Shown in pieces: positions 38,466-49,400 of a stretch of DNA of 64,000 bases; positions within the stretch are counted from its first letter, which is position 1, and each line of letters begins with the position of its first letter. A program made the position numbers and the translations under genes. Origin of the DNA: Pseudomonas sp. N3-W (GTDB lineage: Bacteria; Pseudomonadota; Gammaproteobacteria; Pseudomonadales; Pseudomonadaceae); the NCBI RefSeq assembly GCF_024970185.1, contig NZ_CP103965.1:4212001-4276000 (forward strand). Reading direction: 5' to 3'. The notes below the pieces were generated by a model. The model was not told the origin of the DNA, did not search any database, and worked only from the letters and a program-made list of their open reading frames with translations.

Positions 38466-39176
38466 CTAATTCGCCGAAAACCGATCCCGACTGTTCGTCA
38501 GATGCAACCACATCGCCGCCCGCGCCGCGTCCGGGTCCTGGCGCTTGATCGCATTCAAGATGGCTTCGTGCTCCAGGTTGGCCAACTGCCCCAGCTTGCT
38601 CAAATCCGCCGCCCCGCGCTCGACGGCATTCACCCGGGTTCGTGGAATCATGGCACTGCCAAGATGCTGCATGATTTCGCTGAAACACAGATTGCCGGTG
38701 GCTTCGGCGATCAGCAGGTGGAAGCGCCGGTCGGCCTCCACGCAACTGTCGTTGTTGGCCAGCAGCTTCTGATAATCGTCCAGCGCTTCGCGCATCAGCA
38801 CCAGTTGCTGATCCGTGCGCCGCACCGCCGCCAGCGCGGCAGCCTGGGTTTCCAGGCCCATGCGCAACTCCAGAATGCTGCGCACCCCCAGCGCGGTATC
38901 GACGTTCAACCGCAGCCCCTGTTCTGTCGCCCGCTCGATGACAAACGTACCGATGCCATGACGGGTTTCCACCAGCCCCGACGCCTGCAATTTCGAAATC
39001 GCTTCGCGCACCACCGTGCGACTGACGCCGTGTTCCTGAACGATGCTGTTTTCCGACGGCAGTTTGTCCCCCGGCAGCATCTGGCCGAGCAGGATGCTCT
39101 GGGTCAACCTGGCGACCAGATCGTGAGCCAGGTTGTGGGGACGCTTGCGGGCAGGTGCGTCGAGGTCGTCTTGCAT
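38466..39176 (-). CDS. GntR-family regulator (FadR subgroup) of the glucarate genes
   Basis: The 236-residue protein has a GntR winged helix ('LLGQMLPGDKLPSENSIVQEHGVSRTVVREAISKLQASGLV', residues 18-60 in outline) and an FCD effector domain of helices with metal-binding histidines. It is divergent from the gudP-gudD pair with a 281-bp gap holding two TTGTATGA sites. It is likely a repressor relieved by glucarate or a related acid. AAGGA sits 8 bp before the chosen ATG; an ATG nine bases upstream is too close to it. Confidence 0.87.
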   Translation of the reverse strand: MQDDLDAPARKRPHNLAHDLVARLTQSILLGQMLPGDKLPSENSIVQEHGVSRTVVREAISKLQASGLVETRHGIGTFVIERATEQGLRLNVDTALGVRSILELRMGLETQAAALAAVRRTDQQLVLMREALDDYQKLLANNDSCVEADRRFHLLIAEATGNLCFSEIMQHLGSAMIPRTRVNAVERGAADLSKLGQLANLEHEAILNAIKRQDPDAARAAMWLHLTNSRDRFSAN

Positions 39177-39253
39177 GGTGTTCATCCTTAGAGCAGGGCT
39201 ATCCGGATCGTAGCACCGCGATGAATGGGAAACCTTGAAAAACATCCACCAAC

Positions 39254-39264
39254 TTGTATGACAA
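39254..39264. promoter_or_regulatory. Candidate GntR operator 1
   Basis: The perfect palindrome TTGTATGACAA lies in the divergent gap, 78 bp from the GntR start. It fits the TTGT-N3-ACAA dyad bound by FadR-subgroup regulators. Binding is inferred. Confidence 0.45.
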
Positions 39265-39386
39265 CACTCAACATTAATCGCCGTATTAGCTGCATCACCT
39301 GCCGAGCACAACACTAAAAAGCCTATAAAACCGGCTGAATAGCGCCAATTCGTTGAACAAGTCGCTTGCCGACTGAAAAAATACAG

Positions 39387-39397
39387 TTGTATGATGT
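39387..39397. promoter_or_regulatory. Candidate GntR operator 2
   Basis: TTGTATGATGT matches operator 1 at its first eight bases and lies 61 bp before the transporter start. Two such sites 133 bp apart could bring about joint control of both promoters. Confidence 0.4.
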
Positions 39398-39457
39398 CTA
39401 TCAACATCGCAGCACCCAGCCACACCCCGCATAAAAATAACGAGTGGGAGAAAAGCA

Positions 39458-40801
39458 GTGAAAGCATCCATATCCGAGATGAACGATGGCGCCGATTCGG
39501 TCCTCCGGTGCGCCATCTCGAAAGTCAAACGCCACGTCCTGCCGCTGTTCGTCATCATGTTCATCGTCAACTACATCGACCGCGTGAACATCGGCTTTGT
39601 CCGCGCCCACATGGAGCAGGACCTGGGCATCGGCGCTGCCGCCTACGGCCTCGGTGCCGGCCTGTTCTTCATCGGCTACGCGCTGTTCGAAGTGCCCTCC
39701 AACATCCTTCTGCAAAAAGTCGGCGCGCGCATCTGGCTGACCCGCATCATGCTGACCTGGGGCCTGGTGGCCGCCGGCATGGCCTTCATCCAGACCGAAA
39801 CCCACTTCTACATCCTGCGTTTTCTGCTGGGAGTTGCCGAAGCCGGGTTCTTTCCGGGGGTGATCTACTACTTCACCCGCTGGCTGCCGGGTGTGGAACG
39901 CGGCAAGGCGATTGCCATCTTCCTCAGCGGCTCGGCGGTGGCCTCACTGATTTCCGGCCCGCTGTCGGGCATGCTCCTGCAACTCAACGGTTTTGGCCGG
40001 CACGGCTGGCAATGGATGTACTTCATTGAAGGCATGTTCTCGGTGGGCCTGTGCGTATTCGTCTGGTTCTGGCTCGATTCCAAGCCCCACGACGCCAAAT
40101 GGCTGAGCCGCGCCGAACAGGACGCACTGGTCAACGCCATCGACGCCGAACAATTGGCTCGCGAGGCCGCCACACCGATCAAACCGTCGCTGGTCACACT
40201 GCTCAAGGATCGTCAGATCATCCTGTTCTGCCTGATCTACTTTTTCATCCAACTGACCATCTACGCCGCCACGTTCTGGCTGCCGAGCATCATCAAGAAG
40301 ATGGGCGACCTGAGCGATATTCAGGTCGGGCTGTTCAACTCGATTCCGTGGTTGCTGTCGATTGTCGGCATGTACGCCTTCGCCGCTTTTTCAGCGAAAT
40401 GGAAACACCAGCAAGCCTGGGTCGCGGCGGCGCTGTTGATCGCGGCAGCGGGGATGTTCATGTCCACCACCGGCGGGCCGATCTTCGCCTTCGTTGCCAT
40501 CTGCTTTGCCGCGCTGGGTTTCAAATCCGCCTCGTCGCTGTTCTGGCCGCTCCCCCAGTCGTATCTGGATGCCCGCATCGCCGCTGGCGTGATTGCGCTG
40601 ATCAACTCGGTGGGCAACCTCGGCGGCTTCGTCGCCCCGACGACCTTCGGCTTTCTCGAAGAGCGCACCGGCTCGATCCAGGGCGGGCTGTATGGTCTGG
40701 CCGCGACCTCGATCATCGCCGCGATCATCGTCTTCGCCGCTCGCAACACGCCGAAAAACACCCCCGCTGCCGTCGTCACTCCCACGCCGCACCACGTCTG
40801 A
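39458..40801 (+). CDS. MFS transporter for glucarate/galactarate-like sugar acids (GudP type)
   Basis: The 447-residue protein has 12 helices and the anion:cation symporter signature of the sugar-acid porters: 'NYIDRVNIGFVRAHMEQDLG', 'ALFEVPSNILLQKVGARIWL'. It precedes glucarate dehydratase by 24 bp, so D-glucarate (or a close sugar acid) is the likely substrate. The start is a GTG with GGGAG upstream. The GntR gene is divergent. Confidence 0.88.
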   Translation: MKASISEMNDGADSVLRCAISKVKRHVLPLFVIMFIVNYIDRVNIGFVRAHMEQDLGIGAAAYGLGAGLFFIGYALFEVPSNILLQKVGARIWLTRIMLTWGLVAAGMAFIQTETHFYILRFLLGVAEAGFFPGVIYYFTRWLPGVERGKAIAIFLSGSAVASLISGPLSGMLLQLNGFGRHGWQWMYFIEGMFSVGLCVFVWFWLDSKPHDAKWLSRAEQDALVNAIDAEQLAREAATPIKPSLVTLLKDRQIILFCLIYFFIQLTIYAATFWLPSIIKKMGDLSDIQVGLFNSIPWLLSIVGMYAFAAFSAKWKHQQAWVAAALLIAAAGMFMSTTGGPIFAFVAICFAALGFKSASSLFWPLPQSYLDARIAAGVIALINSVGNLGGFVAPTTFGFLEERTGSIQGGLYGLAATSIIAAIIVFAARNTPKNTPAAVVTPTPHHV

Positions 40802-40825
40802 ATCCGGTTTTGAAAGGACAACAAC

Positions 40826-42169
40826 ATGAACACACAAGACAGCGCAAAAGCCCCGATCATCACCCACATGCAAGTGGTGCCAGTGGCCGGCCACGACGGC
40901 ATGCTGCTTAACCTGAGCGGCGCCCACGGGCCGTTTTTCACCCGCAATATCGTGATGCTCACCGACAACGCCGGGCACACCGGCGTCGGCGAAGTACCCG
41001 GTGGCGAGCGCATCCGGCAAACGCTGGAAGACGCCCGCTCGCTGGTGGTCGGCAGTCCCATCGGCACGTATCAGAAGATCCTCAACCAGGTGCGCCAGAC
41101 CTTCGCCGACCGCGATGCCGGCGGTCGCGGTTTGCAGACGTTCGACCTGCGCATCACCATCCACGCCGTCACCGGCCTTGAAGCTGCCCTGCTCGATCTG
41201 CTTGGCCAGCATCTGGACGTACCGGTGGCCGCATTGCTCGGCGAAGGCCAGCAGCGCGACGAAGTGAAGATGCTCGGTTATCTGTTCTACGTCGGTGATC
41301 GCCAACAGACGGACCTGGCCTACCGCAGCGAGCCGGACGCCGACAACGACTGGTTCCGCGTGCGTCACGAAAAAGCCATGACCAGCGAGGCTGTCGTGCG
41401 TCTGGCTGAGGCCGCACACAAGCGCTACGGCTTCAAGGACTTCAAGCTCAAGGGCGGCGTGCTCAGCGGCGATGCAGAATTAGAAGCCGTCACCGCCCTC
41501 GCCGAGCGCTTCCCCGAGGCGCGTATCACCCTCGACCCGAACGGCGCCTGGTCACTCAAAGAGGCGATTCGCCTGTGCCGGGATCAACACCACGTATTGG
41601 CTTATGCCGAAGACCCGTGCGGTGCGGAAAACGGCTACTCGGGGCGCGAAGTCATGGCCGAGTTCCGGCGTGCCACGGGCCTTAAAACCGCCACCAACAT
41701 GATCGCCACCGACTGGCGGGAAATGGGGCACGCCCTGCAGTTGCACTCGGTGGACATCCCGCTGGCCGACCCGCATTTCTGGACTATGCAGGGCTCGGTG
41801 CGCGTGGCGCAGATGTGCCACGAATGGGGCCTGACCTGGGGTTCGCATTCCAACAATCACTTCGACATCTCCCTGGCCATGTTCACCCACGTCGCCGCCG
41901 CCGCGCCCGGCGAAATCACCGCCATCGATACTCACTGGATCTGGCAGGACGGCCAGCGCCTGACCAAGGCCCCGCTGCAAATCGTCGATGGCTGCGTGCA
42001 GGTGCCGAAGAAGCCGGGGCTTGGGGTGGAACTGGACATGGACCAATTGGCCAAGGCGCATGAGTTGTATAAAGGCATGGGCCTGGGCGCGCGGGATGAC
42101 AGCGTGGCAATGCAGTTCCTGATACCGGGGTGGACGTTCGATAACAAACGGCCGAGCCTGGTGCGCTAG
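40826..42169 (+). CDS. gudD: D-glucarate dehydratase
   Basis: GudD dehydrates D-glucarate (and L-idarate) to 5-keto-4-deoxy-D-glucarate, in the enolase superfamily. The 447-residue protein has the 'FKLKGGVL' catalytic lysine motif near residue 205-212, metal ligands in 'ITLDPNGAW' and '[12 protein letters not shown]', and the catalytic histidine region '[18 protein letters not shown]'. AAAGGA 7 bp before the ATG. The pathway's next enzyme is not in the window. Confidence 0.94.
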   Translation: MNTQDSAKAPIITHMQVVPVAGHDGMLLNLSGAHGPFFTRNIVMLTDNAGHTGVGEVPGGERIRQTLEDARSLVVGSPIGTYQKILNQVRQTFADRDAGGRGLQTFDLRITIHAVTGLEAALLDLLGQHLDVPVAALLGEGQQRDEVKMLGYLFYVGDRQQTDLAYRSEPDADNDWFRVRHEKAMTSEAVVRLAEAAHKRYGFKDFKLKGGVLSGDAELEAVTALAERFPEARITLDPNGAWSLKEAIRLCRDQHHVLAYAEDPCGAENGYSGREVMAEFRRATGLKTATNMIATDWREMGHALQLHSVDIPLADPHFWTMQGSVRVAQMCHEWGLTWGSHSNNHFDISLAMFTHVAAAAPGEITAIDTHWIWQDGQRLTKAPLQIVDGCVQVPKKPGLGVELDMDQLAKAHELYKGMGLGARDDSVAMQFLIPGWTFDNKRPSLVR

Positions 42170-42195
42170 GCGTTCTTCCAGCACTACACAATCCC

Positions 42196-42284
42196 TGTGG
42201 GAGCGAGCTTGCTCGCGAAGACGCAGTGTCAGTCGATATTGTTGTTACTGATACACCGCATTCGCGAGCAGGCTCGCTCCCACA
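42196..42284. repeat. REPIN between gudD and ampR
   Basis: A complete inverted REP pair (TGTGGGAGCGAGCTTGCTCGCG ... CGCGAGCAGGCTCGCTCCCACA arms) between two convergent gene ends. Confidence 0.85.
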
Positions 42285-42297
42285 GTGGGGGCCGGGG

Positions 42298-43182
42298 TTA
42301 ACCCCAACGGGTTTGTGTTGCCTGCAACAACCACCCCTTGAACGCCACCATCGCCGCCGTTTCGGGCCGTGACTGCAAGCGCGTCAGCCAATAACTTCCC
42401 GTGCAGATTTCAATCGCGAACGGCTGGCGAATCGCATCCGCCGCCAGTTGCCGAGCGAACATCAGCGGCGGCGCCAACGCCACGCCTGCGCCTTGCAGCG
42501 CCGCTTCCATCATCGCCAGCGACGAATCGAACACGATGCTTTGCGGCGGCGCGGCGTGGGTCGCCAAACCCGCCGCCTGAAACCACTCCGGCCATTCATC
42601 AGTGCGATAAGAACGCAGCAACGTCTGCTGCAACAGGTCAGCCGGAGATTTCAGCTGCCGGGCGATCTCGGGCACGCACAACACTGACAGCGGCGCATCG
42701 ATCAAGCGCAACGCCTCGATGCCGTGCCACGCTCCCGCGCCAAAACGGATGGCGTAATCCAGCCCTTCAGCCGCCACGTCCACCCGGTTGTTATGGGTCG
42801 ACAAGCGCAAATCCATGAACGGATGTTTCGCCCGAAAGTCGGCCAGTCGCGGCAACAACCAACCCACCGCAAATGTCCCCACCGCCCCCACCGTCAGCAC
42901 TTCGCGGTAATGTCCGCCTTCCAGCCTGTCCAGTGTTTCGGCGATGCGATCGAAGGATTCGCGCAACACCGGCAGCAGGGTTTCTCCTTCACTGGTCAGC
43001 ATCAGGCCGCGGGGCAAGCGTTTGAACAGGGTGACGTTAAGTTGCACCTCCAGGCTTTTGACCTGATGGCTCACCGCCGCCTGCGTCACGCACAGCTCCA
43101 CCGCCGCCCGGGTGAAGCTCAAATGCCGCGCCGACGCTTCGAAGGCGCGCAGTGCGTTCAACGGTAGTTGAGGCCGAATCAT
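42298..43182 (-). CDS. ampR: LysR-family beta-lactamase regulator AmpR
   Basis: The N-terminus 'MIRPQLPLNALRAFEASARHLSFTRAAVELCVTQAAVSHQVK' in outline matches AmpR closely, and the 294-residue length fits. AmpR binds peptidoglycan precursors and muropeptides and controls ampC. It is divergent from the class C beta-lactamase with a 159-bp gap, the classic ampR-ampC layout. GGGAG 5 bp before the ATG supports the start over another 12 bp upstream. Confidence 0.9.
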   Translation of the reverse strand: MIRPQLPLNALRAFEASARHLSFTRAAVELCVTQAAVSHQVKSLEVQLNVTLFKRLPRGLMLTSEGETLLPVLRESFDRIAETLDRLEGGHYREVLTVGAVGTFAVGWLLPRLADFRAKHPFMDLRLSTHNNRVDVAAEGLDYAIRFGAGAWHGIEALRLIDAPLSVLCVPEIARQLKSPADLLQQTLLRSYRTDEWPEWFQAAGLATHAAPPQSIVFDSSLAMMEAALQGAGVALAPPLMFARQLAADAIRQPFAIEICTGSYWLTRLQSRPETAAMVAFKGWLLQATQTRWG

Positions 43183-43341
43183 GCCCACTCCCAAATTTTT
43201 CTAATGGCTCATGCGAAATATCATTGTTTGCCGATCAGCGCCAGACTGCCTAAATTTGCCTGGCTCAGCAGTGCCCCGTATTGAAGACCGCTCAGAGTGT
43301 AGCGGCTAACACAACCAAATCTCAGGGAAAGCGGCTTAATC

Positions 43342-44508
43342 ATGCCCAATATGAAATTCAACAGACTCGTGTCCTACAGTGCTTTCGGACTTTTTCTGGG
43401 TGCAGGCCAGTGCATGGCCATGGCACAGACGGACGCACAGTTGCAGGCGCTGGTAGACGCTGCCGTCACACCGGTCATGCAACAACAGAGCGTGCCTGGC
43501 ATGGCGATCGCCCTGACCGTCAACGGCAAGGCGCATTACTTTAATTACGGCGTCGCCTCCAGGGAAAACCAGCAAGCCGTCACCCGCGACACGCTGTTTG
43601 AAATCGGCTCGGTCAGCAAAACCTTCACCGCCACCCTCGGCGGTTATGCCCTGGCCAGCGGCAAACTGTCTCTGTCGGACAAGGCCAGCCACGTCCTGCC
43701 GGCGCTGCGTGGCAGCGCTTTCGACAACATCAGCGTGGTGCAACTGGGCACCTACACCGCCGGCGGCCTGCCCCTGCAATTCCCCGATGCAGCGGATCAT
43801 CCGGACAAGATGCTCGGCTATTTCCAACAATGGAAACCGGTGTACCCGGCCGGCTCCCATCGCCAGTATTCCAACCCGAGCATCGGGCTGTTCGGCTATC
43901 TGGCGGCCCACAGCCTGGGCGCGCCGTTTGATGAGGCGATGGCAAACACCCTGTTACCGAAACTCGGCCTGAAACACACGTATCTGCACGTGCCACAGGA
44001 TCAGCTGGGGCTCTACGCCATGGGCTATGACAAGGCAGACAAGCCTGTACACGTCGATCCGGGAGCGCTGGATTCCGAGGCCTACGGGGTGAAAACCAGT
44101 GCATCAGACATGCTCCGGTTCGTCGAAGCGAACCTGAAACCGGCTGCGCTGGAAAAGCCTTTGCAGCAGGCGATTGCCTTGACTCACACCGGTTACTACA
44201 CCGTCGGCGACATGACCCAGGGCCTGGGCTGGGAGCGCTACAGCTACCCGATCACCCTCGACAAATTGCTGGCCGGCAACTCGACGCCGATGGCCATGGA
44301 GGCGCACAAAGTCCAATGGCTGACGCCGCCGCAGCCTGAGCCTGGCAATGTGCTGCTCAATAAAACCGGATCGACCGGTGGTTTCGGTACGTACGTGGCG
44401 TTCGTGCCGAGCAAAGACATCGGCATCGTGATCATGGCCAACAAGAATTACCCGATTCCGGATCGGGTGAAGATGGCCCATCAGATTCTGGGGGCACTGA
44501 GCGAGTAA
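43342..44508 (+). CDS. ampC: Class C beta-lactamase
   Basis: The 388-residue precursor has a signal peptide (cleavage near AMA-QTD, residue 28). Class C motifs are present: SVSK at residues 90-93 with the catalytic serine, YSN at 176-178, and KTG at 341-343. AmpC hydrolyses penicillins and cephalosporins in the periplasm. It is divergent from ampR. The protein is typical in length and layout, and inducible expression is likely from the neighbour, but this is inferred. Confidence 0.95.
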   Translation: MPNMKFNRLVSYSAFGLFLGAGQCMAMAQTDAQLQALVDAAVTPVMQQQSVPGMAIALTVNGKAHYFNYGVASRENQQAVTRDTLFEIGSVSKTFTATLGGYALASGKLSLSDKASHVLPALRGSAFDNISVVQLGTYTAGGLPLQFPDAADHPDKMLGYFQQWKPVYPAGSHRQYSNPSIGLFGYLAAHSLGAPFDEAMANTLLPKLGLKHTYLHVPQDQLGLYAMGYDKADKPVHVDPGALDSEAYGVKTSASDMLRFVEANLKPAALEKPLQQAIALTHTGYYTVGDMTQGLGWERYSYPITLDKLLAGNSTPMAMEAHKVQWLTPPQPEPGNVLLNKTGSTGGFGTYVAFVPSKDIGIVIMANKNYPIPDRVKMAHQILGALSE

Positions 44509-44528
44509 GCACAAAACGCAAAAAAACC

Positions 44529-44631
44529 TGTGGGAGCGGGCTTGGTCCGGGCGGCGTTCCGACGAAAGCTGTCTGTCAGCCAGATTGATGTCGAATGTGC
44601 CGGCGCCTTCGCGGGCAGGCTCGCTCCCACA
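44529..44631. repeat. REPIN, diverged left arm
   Basis: The left arm starts TGTGGGAGCGGGCTTGGTCCGG, so one side of its stem has diverged; the right arm ends GGCTCGCTCCCACA. It lies between ampC and the SDR gene. Confidence 0.7.
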
Positions 44632-44728
44632 AGGGTTATGGGCGGCCAGAAAAATGGTGATCTCTTGAACTAGCCTGCCCCCCACGCAGTCATCCCTCTT
44701 GTCTCCCCACTCAAGAGCGAGCCCCTCC

Positions 44729-45523
44729 ATGAACATTGACCTGTCCGGCAAAACCGCCCTCATTACCGGTTCCACCCAAGGCATCGGTTTTGCCATCGCC
44801 AAAGGCCTTGCGCTGTCCGGTGCCGAGGTGGTGATCAACGGCCGCAAGCAGGACGCGGTGGAGGCCGCTGTCAGTCAACTGCACAAACTGCTGCCGTCCG
44901 CCAGCGTGCGCGGGATTGCCGCCGATGTCGGCAGCGCGGCGGGGTGCAAGGCGATGGTCGCCGCCCTGCCCCAGGTCGATATTCTGGTGAACAACGTGGG
45001 CATTTACGGCCCGCAGGATTTTTTCGAGACTGAAGATGACGTCTGGGAGAAATTCTTCGAAGTCAATGTGATGTCCGGCGTAAGACTGTCGCGCGCCTAT
45101 CTGCAAGGCATGGAGAAAAACGGCTGGGGCCGAGTGGTGTTCATCTCGTCGGAATCGGCGCTGAACATTCCGGCGGACATGATTCATTACGGGTTTACCA
45201 AGACGTCCAACCTGTCGATTTCCCGTGGCCTGGCCAAGCGCATGGCCGGCACCGGGGTTACGGTGAATGCAGTGCTGCCGGGGCCGACTCTGTCCGATGG
45301 GCTGCGCGACATGCTCAAGGAGCAGCAACAACAGTCCGGTGAGCCGATGGAAAAAGTCGCGGCGGACTTTGTCATGGCCAATCGTCCGAGTTCGATTATC
45401 CAGCGGGCGGCGAGCATGGAAGAAGTGGCGAATATGGTGGTGTATGTGGCGTCGCCTCAAGCATCCGCTACTACGGGCGCCGCGTTGCGGGTGGATGGCG
45501 GCGTCGTGGACACCATCGCCTGA
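44729..45523 (+). CDS. SDR-family oxidoreductase
   Basis: The 264-residue protein has the short-chain dehydrogenase pattern: 'ALITGSTQGIGFAIAKGLA' (TGxxxGxG cofactor site), 'ILVNNVGIYG' (NNxG), catalytic serine in 'VVFISSESA' and 'YGFTK' (YxxxK). The substrate is unknown. The first ATG with a plausible upstream site is used; a TTG further upstream would give 10 extra residues. It stands alone between two REPINs. Confidence 0.85.
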   Translation: MNIDLSGKTALITGSTQGIGFAIAKGLALSGAEVVINGRKQDAVEAAVSQLHKLLPSASVRGIAADVGSAAGCKAMVAALPQVDILVNNVGIYGPQDFFETEDDVWEKFFEVNVMSGVRLSRAYLQGMEKNGWGRVVFISSESALNIPADMIHYGFTKTSNLSISRGLAKRMAGTGVTVNAVLPGPTLSDGLRDMLKEQQQQSGEPMEKVAADFVMANRPSSIIQRAASMEEVANMVVYVASPQASATTGAALRVDGGVVDTIA

Positions 45524-45550
45524 GCGGACCAGCACTACAGCACTACAACC

Positions 45551-45640
45551 TGTGGGAGCGAGCCTGCTCGCGAAGAGGGTGTGTCAGCCAAAGCCACTAC
45601 CGACTGATAGACCGCCGTCGCGAGCAGGCTCGCTCCCACA
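45551..45640. repeat. REPIN
   Basis: A complete inverted REP pair between the SDR gene and the response regulator. Confidence 0.85.
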
Positions 45641-45790
45641 GGGGGGGATTGCGATCAACTTGAAGATTACTTAGGCCCACAAACCGAGTACGATCGCGCC
45701 TTTTTTTCACAGTGCCTCGCCACGCATCAGGCCTTCCGAGCCGTTTTTCAGCTCCGGGACTATGCTGAATCAAGGCATGAGGGCTGATCG

Positions 45791-46414
45791 ATGAAAGTGC
45801 TGTTGGTCGATGATCACGCGGTAGTACGCATGGCAGTCGGGATGATTCTGGCTCGCGAAGGCCATGAGATTGTCGGCGAGTGCGACAACGGCGTGGACGC
45901 TCTCAGCAAGGCTTTCGAGCTCAAGCCGGACGCCATTGTGCTGGACCTGGACATTCCGCAACTCGACGGCATGGCAGTGATCGACCGCTTGCGCATCGGC
46001 GGCAGCCCGGCGCATGTGCTGGTGCACACCGGCTTGAAAAGCCAGGCGTACGCGGCGCAATGCATGCGCGCCGGTGCGGCGGCGTTTCTGTCGAAAGTCG
46101 ATGACCCGGTGGAAATCGCCACCGCGCTCCAGGCCGTCGCCAGCGGCAAGACCTGGTTCCCCATTGGCACCTTCAGCTCGGTGCGCAAAAGCGACTTCGC
46201 CCAGAACGACGCGCAGCTGCTGAGCGGCGTGTCGCGCCGTGAACTCAAAGTGCTGCACGATTTGGCCCAGGGCAAAAGCAACAAGGAAATTGCCGACGAC
46301 ATGTTGCTGAGCAACAAGACCGTCAGCACCTACAAAACCCGCCTGATGCAAAAACTCAACGCCGACACGCTGCTGGAGTTGATCGAGTTCGCCAAACGCA
46401 ACGACCTGGTCTGA
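45791..46414 (+). CDS. NarL/FixJ-family response regulator, BvgA-like
   Basis: The 207-residue protein has a receiver domain (acidic pair DD at 7-8, phosphorylation site Asp52 in 'IVLDLDIPQLDG', and the KVDDP stretch near the conserved lysine) and a LuxR-type helix-turn-helix ('LSGVSRRELKVLHDLAQGKSNKEIADDMLLSNKTVSTYKTRLMQKL' in outline). It lies 3 bp before a BvgS-like hybrid kinase, so the two form a BvgA/BvgS or EvgA/EvgS-type pair. GAGGG 7 bp before the ATG. The neighbouring autotransporter is the obvious candidate target. Confidence 0.88.
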   Translation: MKVLLVDDHAVVRMAVGMILAREGHEIVGECDNGVDALSKAFELKPDAIVLDLDIPQLDGMAVIDRLRIGGSPAHVLVHTGLKSQAYAAQCMRAGAAAFLSKVDDPVEIATALQAVASGKTWFPIGTFSSVRKSDFAQNDAQLLSGVSRRELKVLHDLAQGKSNKEIADDMLLSNKTVSTYKTRLMQKLNADTLLELIEFAKRNDLV

Positions 46415-46417
46415 GCC

Positions 46418-49400
46418 ATGACCGCGATCTGTCGGACATTGCTGGGCGTACTTCTGCTCCTCGCGCTACCGGCCTCTGCCGAGCCCCTTGCGCTGCTCAG
46501 CCGCGCCGCCGAAAGCAGCGTCAACCCGGCGCTGACGGCAACACAGCGGCAATGGCTGGCGCACAAGACCGAGCTGCGAATCGGTGCCTACCTGCCTGAC
46601 CGCCCGCCACTGGACATGACCGCCAACCAGAAGGACTACGAAGGCCTGTCCGCCGATTATCTCGATGTGCTGGCACGCGGTCTGGGCGTGCGTTTGCAGG
46701 TCAATCGTTATGACAGCCAGGCATTGGCGCTGGCGGCGCTGCAACGCGGTGACGTCGATCTGGTGCCGCGCACCAACCACCTCGAAGAGAATTATGCCGA
46801 CCTGATACTGAGCGCACCTTATGCCTACGATCAGGCGGTGCTGATCAGCCAGTTCGGCACGCATTGGCCCAATGATCGGCCGCCTGCCGGCACCACGGTG
46901 CTGTTCGACCCGGACTGGGTTCAGCAGGAACGGGTAGCCGCCTTGTTTCCCGACCTGCAAGTGCAGTCCGTACGTTCTACCGAGCAGGGACTGGGGCTGG
47001 TGGCCTATGGCACCGGCAATGTGCTGCTGACCGATGCGATTTCAGCGCAATACCTGCTGGAACAGCGCTATCAGCAAAGCCTCAAGCAAACCATCCAGCG
47101 CGACTCTGAGGGGCTGGGTTTCAGCTTTGCCATACAGCGACACAATGCTCAACTGCTGACGCTGCTCAACACCGTCCTGTCGAATATTTCCCCCGCCGAA
47201 CGTGCCGTGATTGCCCGACGCTGGGGCATCGGCGCCAATCCGAAACTGGGTTACAGCCGACTGCAACTGACCCCCGCCGAACAACAGTGGATCAAGGACC
47301 ACCCGACCGTCGACGTGCTGGCCAACGACTTGTACTCGCCGTTCAGCTTTTTCAACGCTCAGGGGCAGTTGCGGGGCATGGCCGCCGACTTGCTGGAAAT
47401 GATCAATGATCGCACCGGGCTGGTGTTCAATCCGGGCAAAATCACCTCGGTCGACGCCATGATCAGCCGCGTGCAGCGCAATCCGGTCAGCATCATCGGT
47501 GCACTGACCTACAGCGCCGACCGCGAGTCCACGCTGGCGTTTTCCAGGCCCTATCTGGTCAATCCGTACGTACTGGTCACCCGCGTGCAGCCCGAACATC
47601 CGGGCCTGGTCGGTTTGAAAGGCCAGCGGGTGGCGATCATCAAGGGCTCGGCCGCGCAGAACTGGCTGGCACGCGAGTGGCCGGATGTCCGGCAAGTAAC
47701 GGTCGATGCGCCCATCGAGACTTATGAATTGCTCGCCGAAGGCCAGGTCGAGGGCGTGATTCAGCCGCAACTGGGCGCCTCCTACCTGATAGACCGCTAT
47801 TTCCGGGGCCGCCTGCAAATCGACTCAGTGATCGGCGCGCCACCGGCGCTGATCGCTTTTGCCAGTGGGCAGCAGAATGCCGAACTGATCTCGATCCTCA
47901 ACAAGGCGCTGCTCGACATCCGTCCGGACGAGTTCACCGATCTGGTCAACCGCTGGCAGAACACCCAGGAAAGCGAGGGCGGCTGGAACGCCTACAAGAG
48001 CTGGTTCTACAAGGCCGGGGCGGCAACGCTGATGGTGCTGCTGGCGATTCTGGCGTGGAACGTCGGCTTACGCCGGCAAATCGCCGAGCGTCTCAAGGCG
48101 CAGAAAGCCTTGAACGATCAGTTGGTGTTCATGCAAGTGCTGGTGGACGGCACGCCGCATCCGATCTACGTGCGCAGCCGCGAAGGCCTGCTGCTGACCT
48201 GCAACCGCGCCTATTTGCGGGTGATGGAAGTCGAACTCGATCGCGTGTTGAACAAGGGGCTGGCCGAAGCGGACATCCTGCCCATGGCCGATGTTCACAA
48301 CTACAAACGCATCCACCGCGCCACCCTCGCCAGCGGCGAGCCGTCGTTCGACAGCTTCGCCATGACCGTCAACGGCAGGCACTATCACATCTACCACTGG
48401 GCCCTGCCCTACCGCGACTCCGACGGCACCATGACCGGCGTCATTGGCGGCTGGATCGACCTCACCGAGCAGCAGAACCTGCAACATGCGCTGCATCAGG
48501 CCAAAGACCTGGCGGAAGCCGCCAACCGGGGCAAGAGTCACTTTCTGGCGGTAATGAGCCACGAAATCCGCACACCGATGAGCGCGCTGGTCGGCGTACT
48601 GGAGCTGATGCGCGACGGGCGCCCGGACGCCGAACTGATCGACATCGCGCAAAAGTCCGCCAGCGGCATGATGGAGCTGATCGGCGAGATTCTCGATCTG
48701 TCGAAAATCGAGTCGGGCAAGTTCGAACTGCGCAGTGGCACCTGTCACCCCGAACACCTGGTGCGCACGGTGATTCAGGGCTTTGCCAGCCTCGCCCGGC
48801 ACAAAGGCGTGGCGCTGGAGTTCGTCGGCCCGGTCGCCGACATCGCCGTGGAGCTGGACTCGCTGCGCTTGCGGCAGATCCTGTCGAACCTGATCAGCAA
48901 CGCCATCAAATTCACGCCTCAGGGCACCGTGACCGTTGAACTGGCGCTGGTGCCGGCTGACGACATCGTGCAATTGCGCCTGACGGTTCGCGACACGGGC
49001 ATCGGTATGGACGAGCAGCAACAGCAGCGGCTGTTCCAGCCCTACACACAGGTCGGCAGCAGCGACACGGAACTGCAGATCGGCACCGGCCTGGGCCTGG
49101 CCATCTGTCGGCAATTGACCGAACTGATGGGTGGGCAACTGACTTGCACCAGCACGCCTGGGCAAGGCTCGTGTTTCACCCTGAGGCTGAATGCCGCCCA
49201 GGCGCCGGGCGATGCCGGTGTGCCATCACTCCCGGGCGGAAAACAGCTACCGCTGCCCGTGCGCAGGATTCTGATTGTCGAGGACCACGAGTTCAACCGG
49301 GTGGTGCTGCAGCGCCAGCTCGAATCGCTGGGCATGCACGTCACCTGCGCCGAGAACGGCCTGGAAGGCCTGCGATTGTGGGCTCGCGAGGACTTCGACT

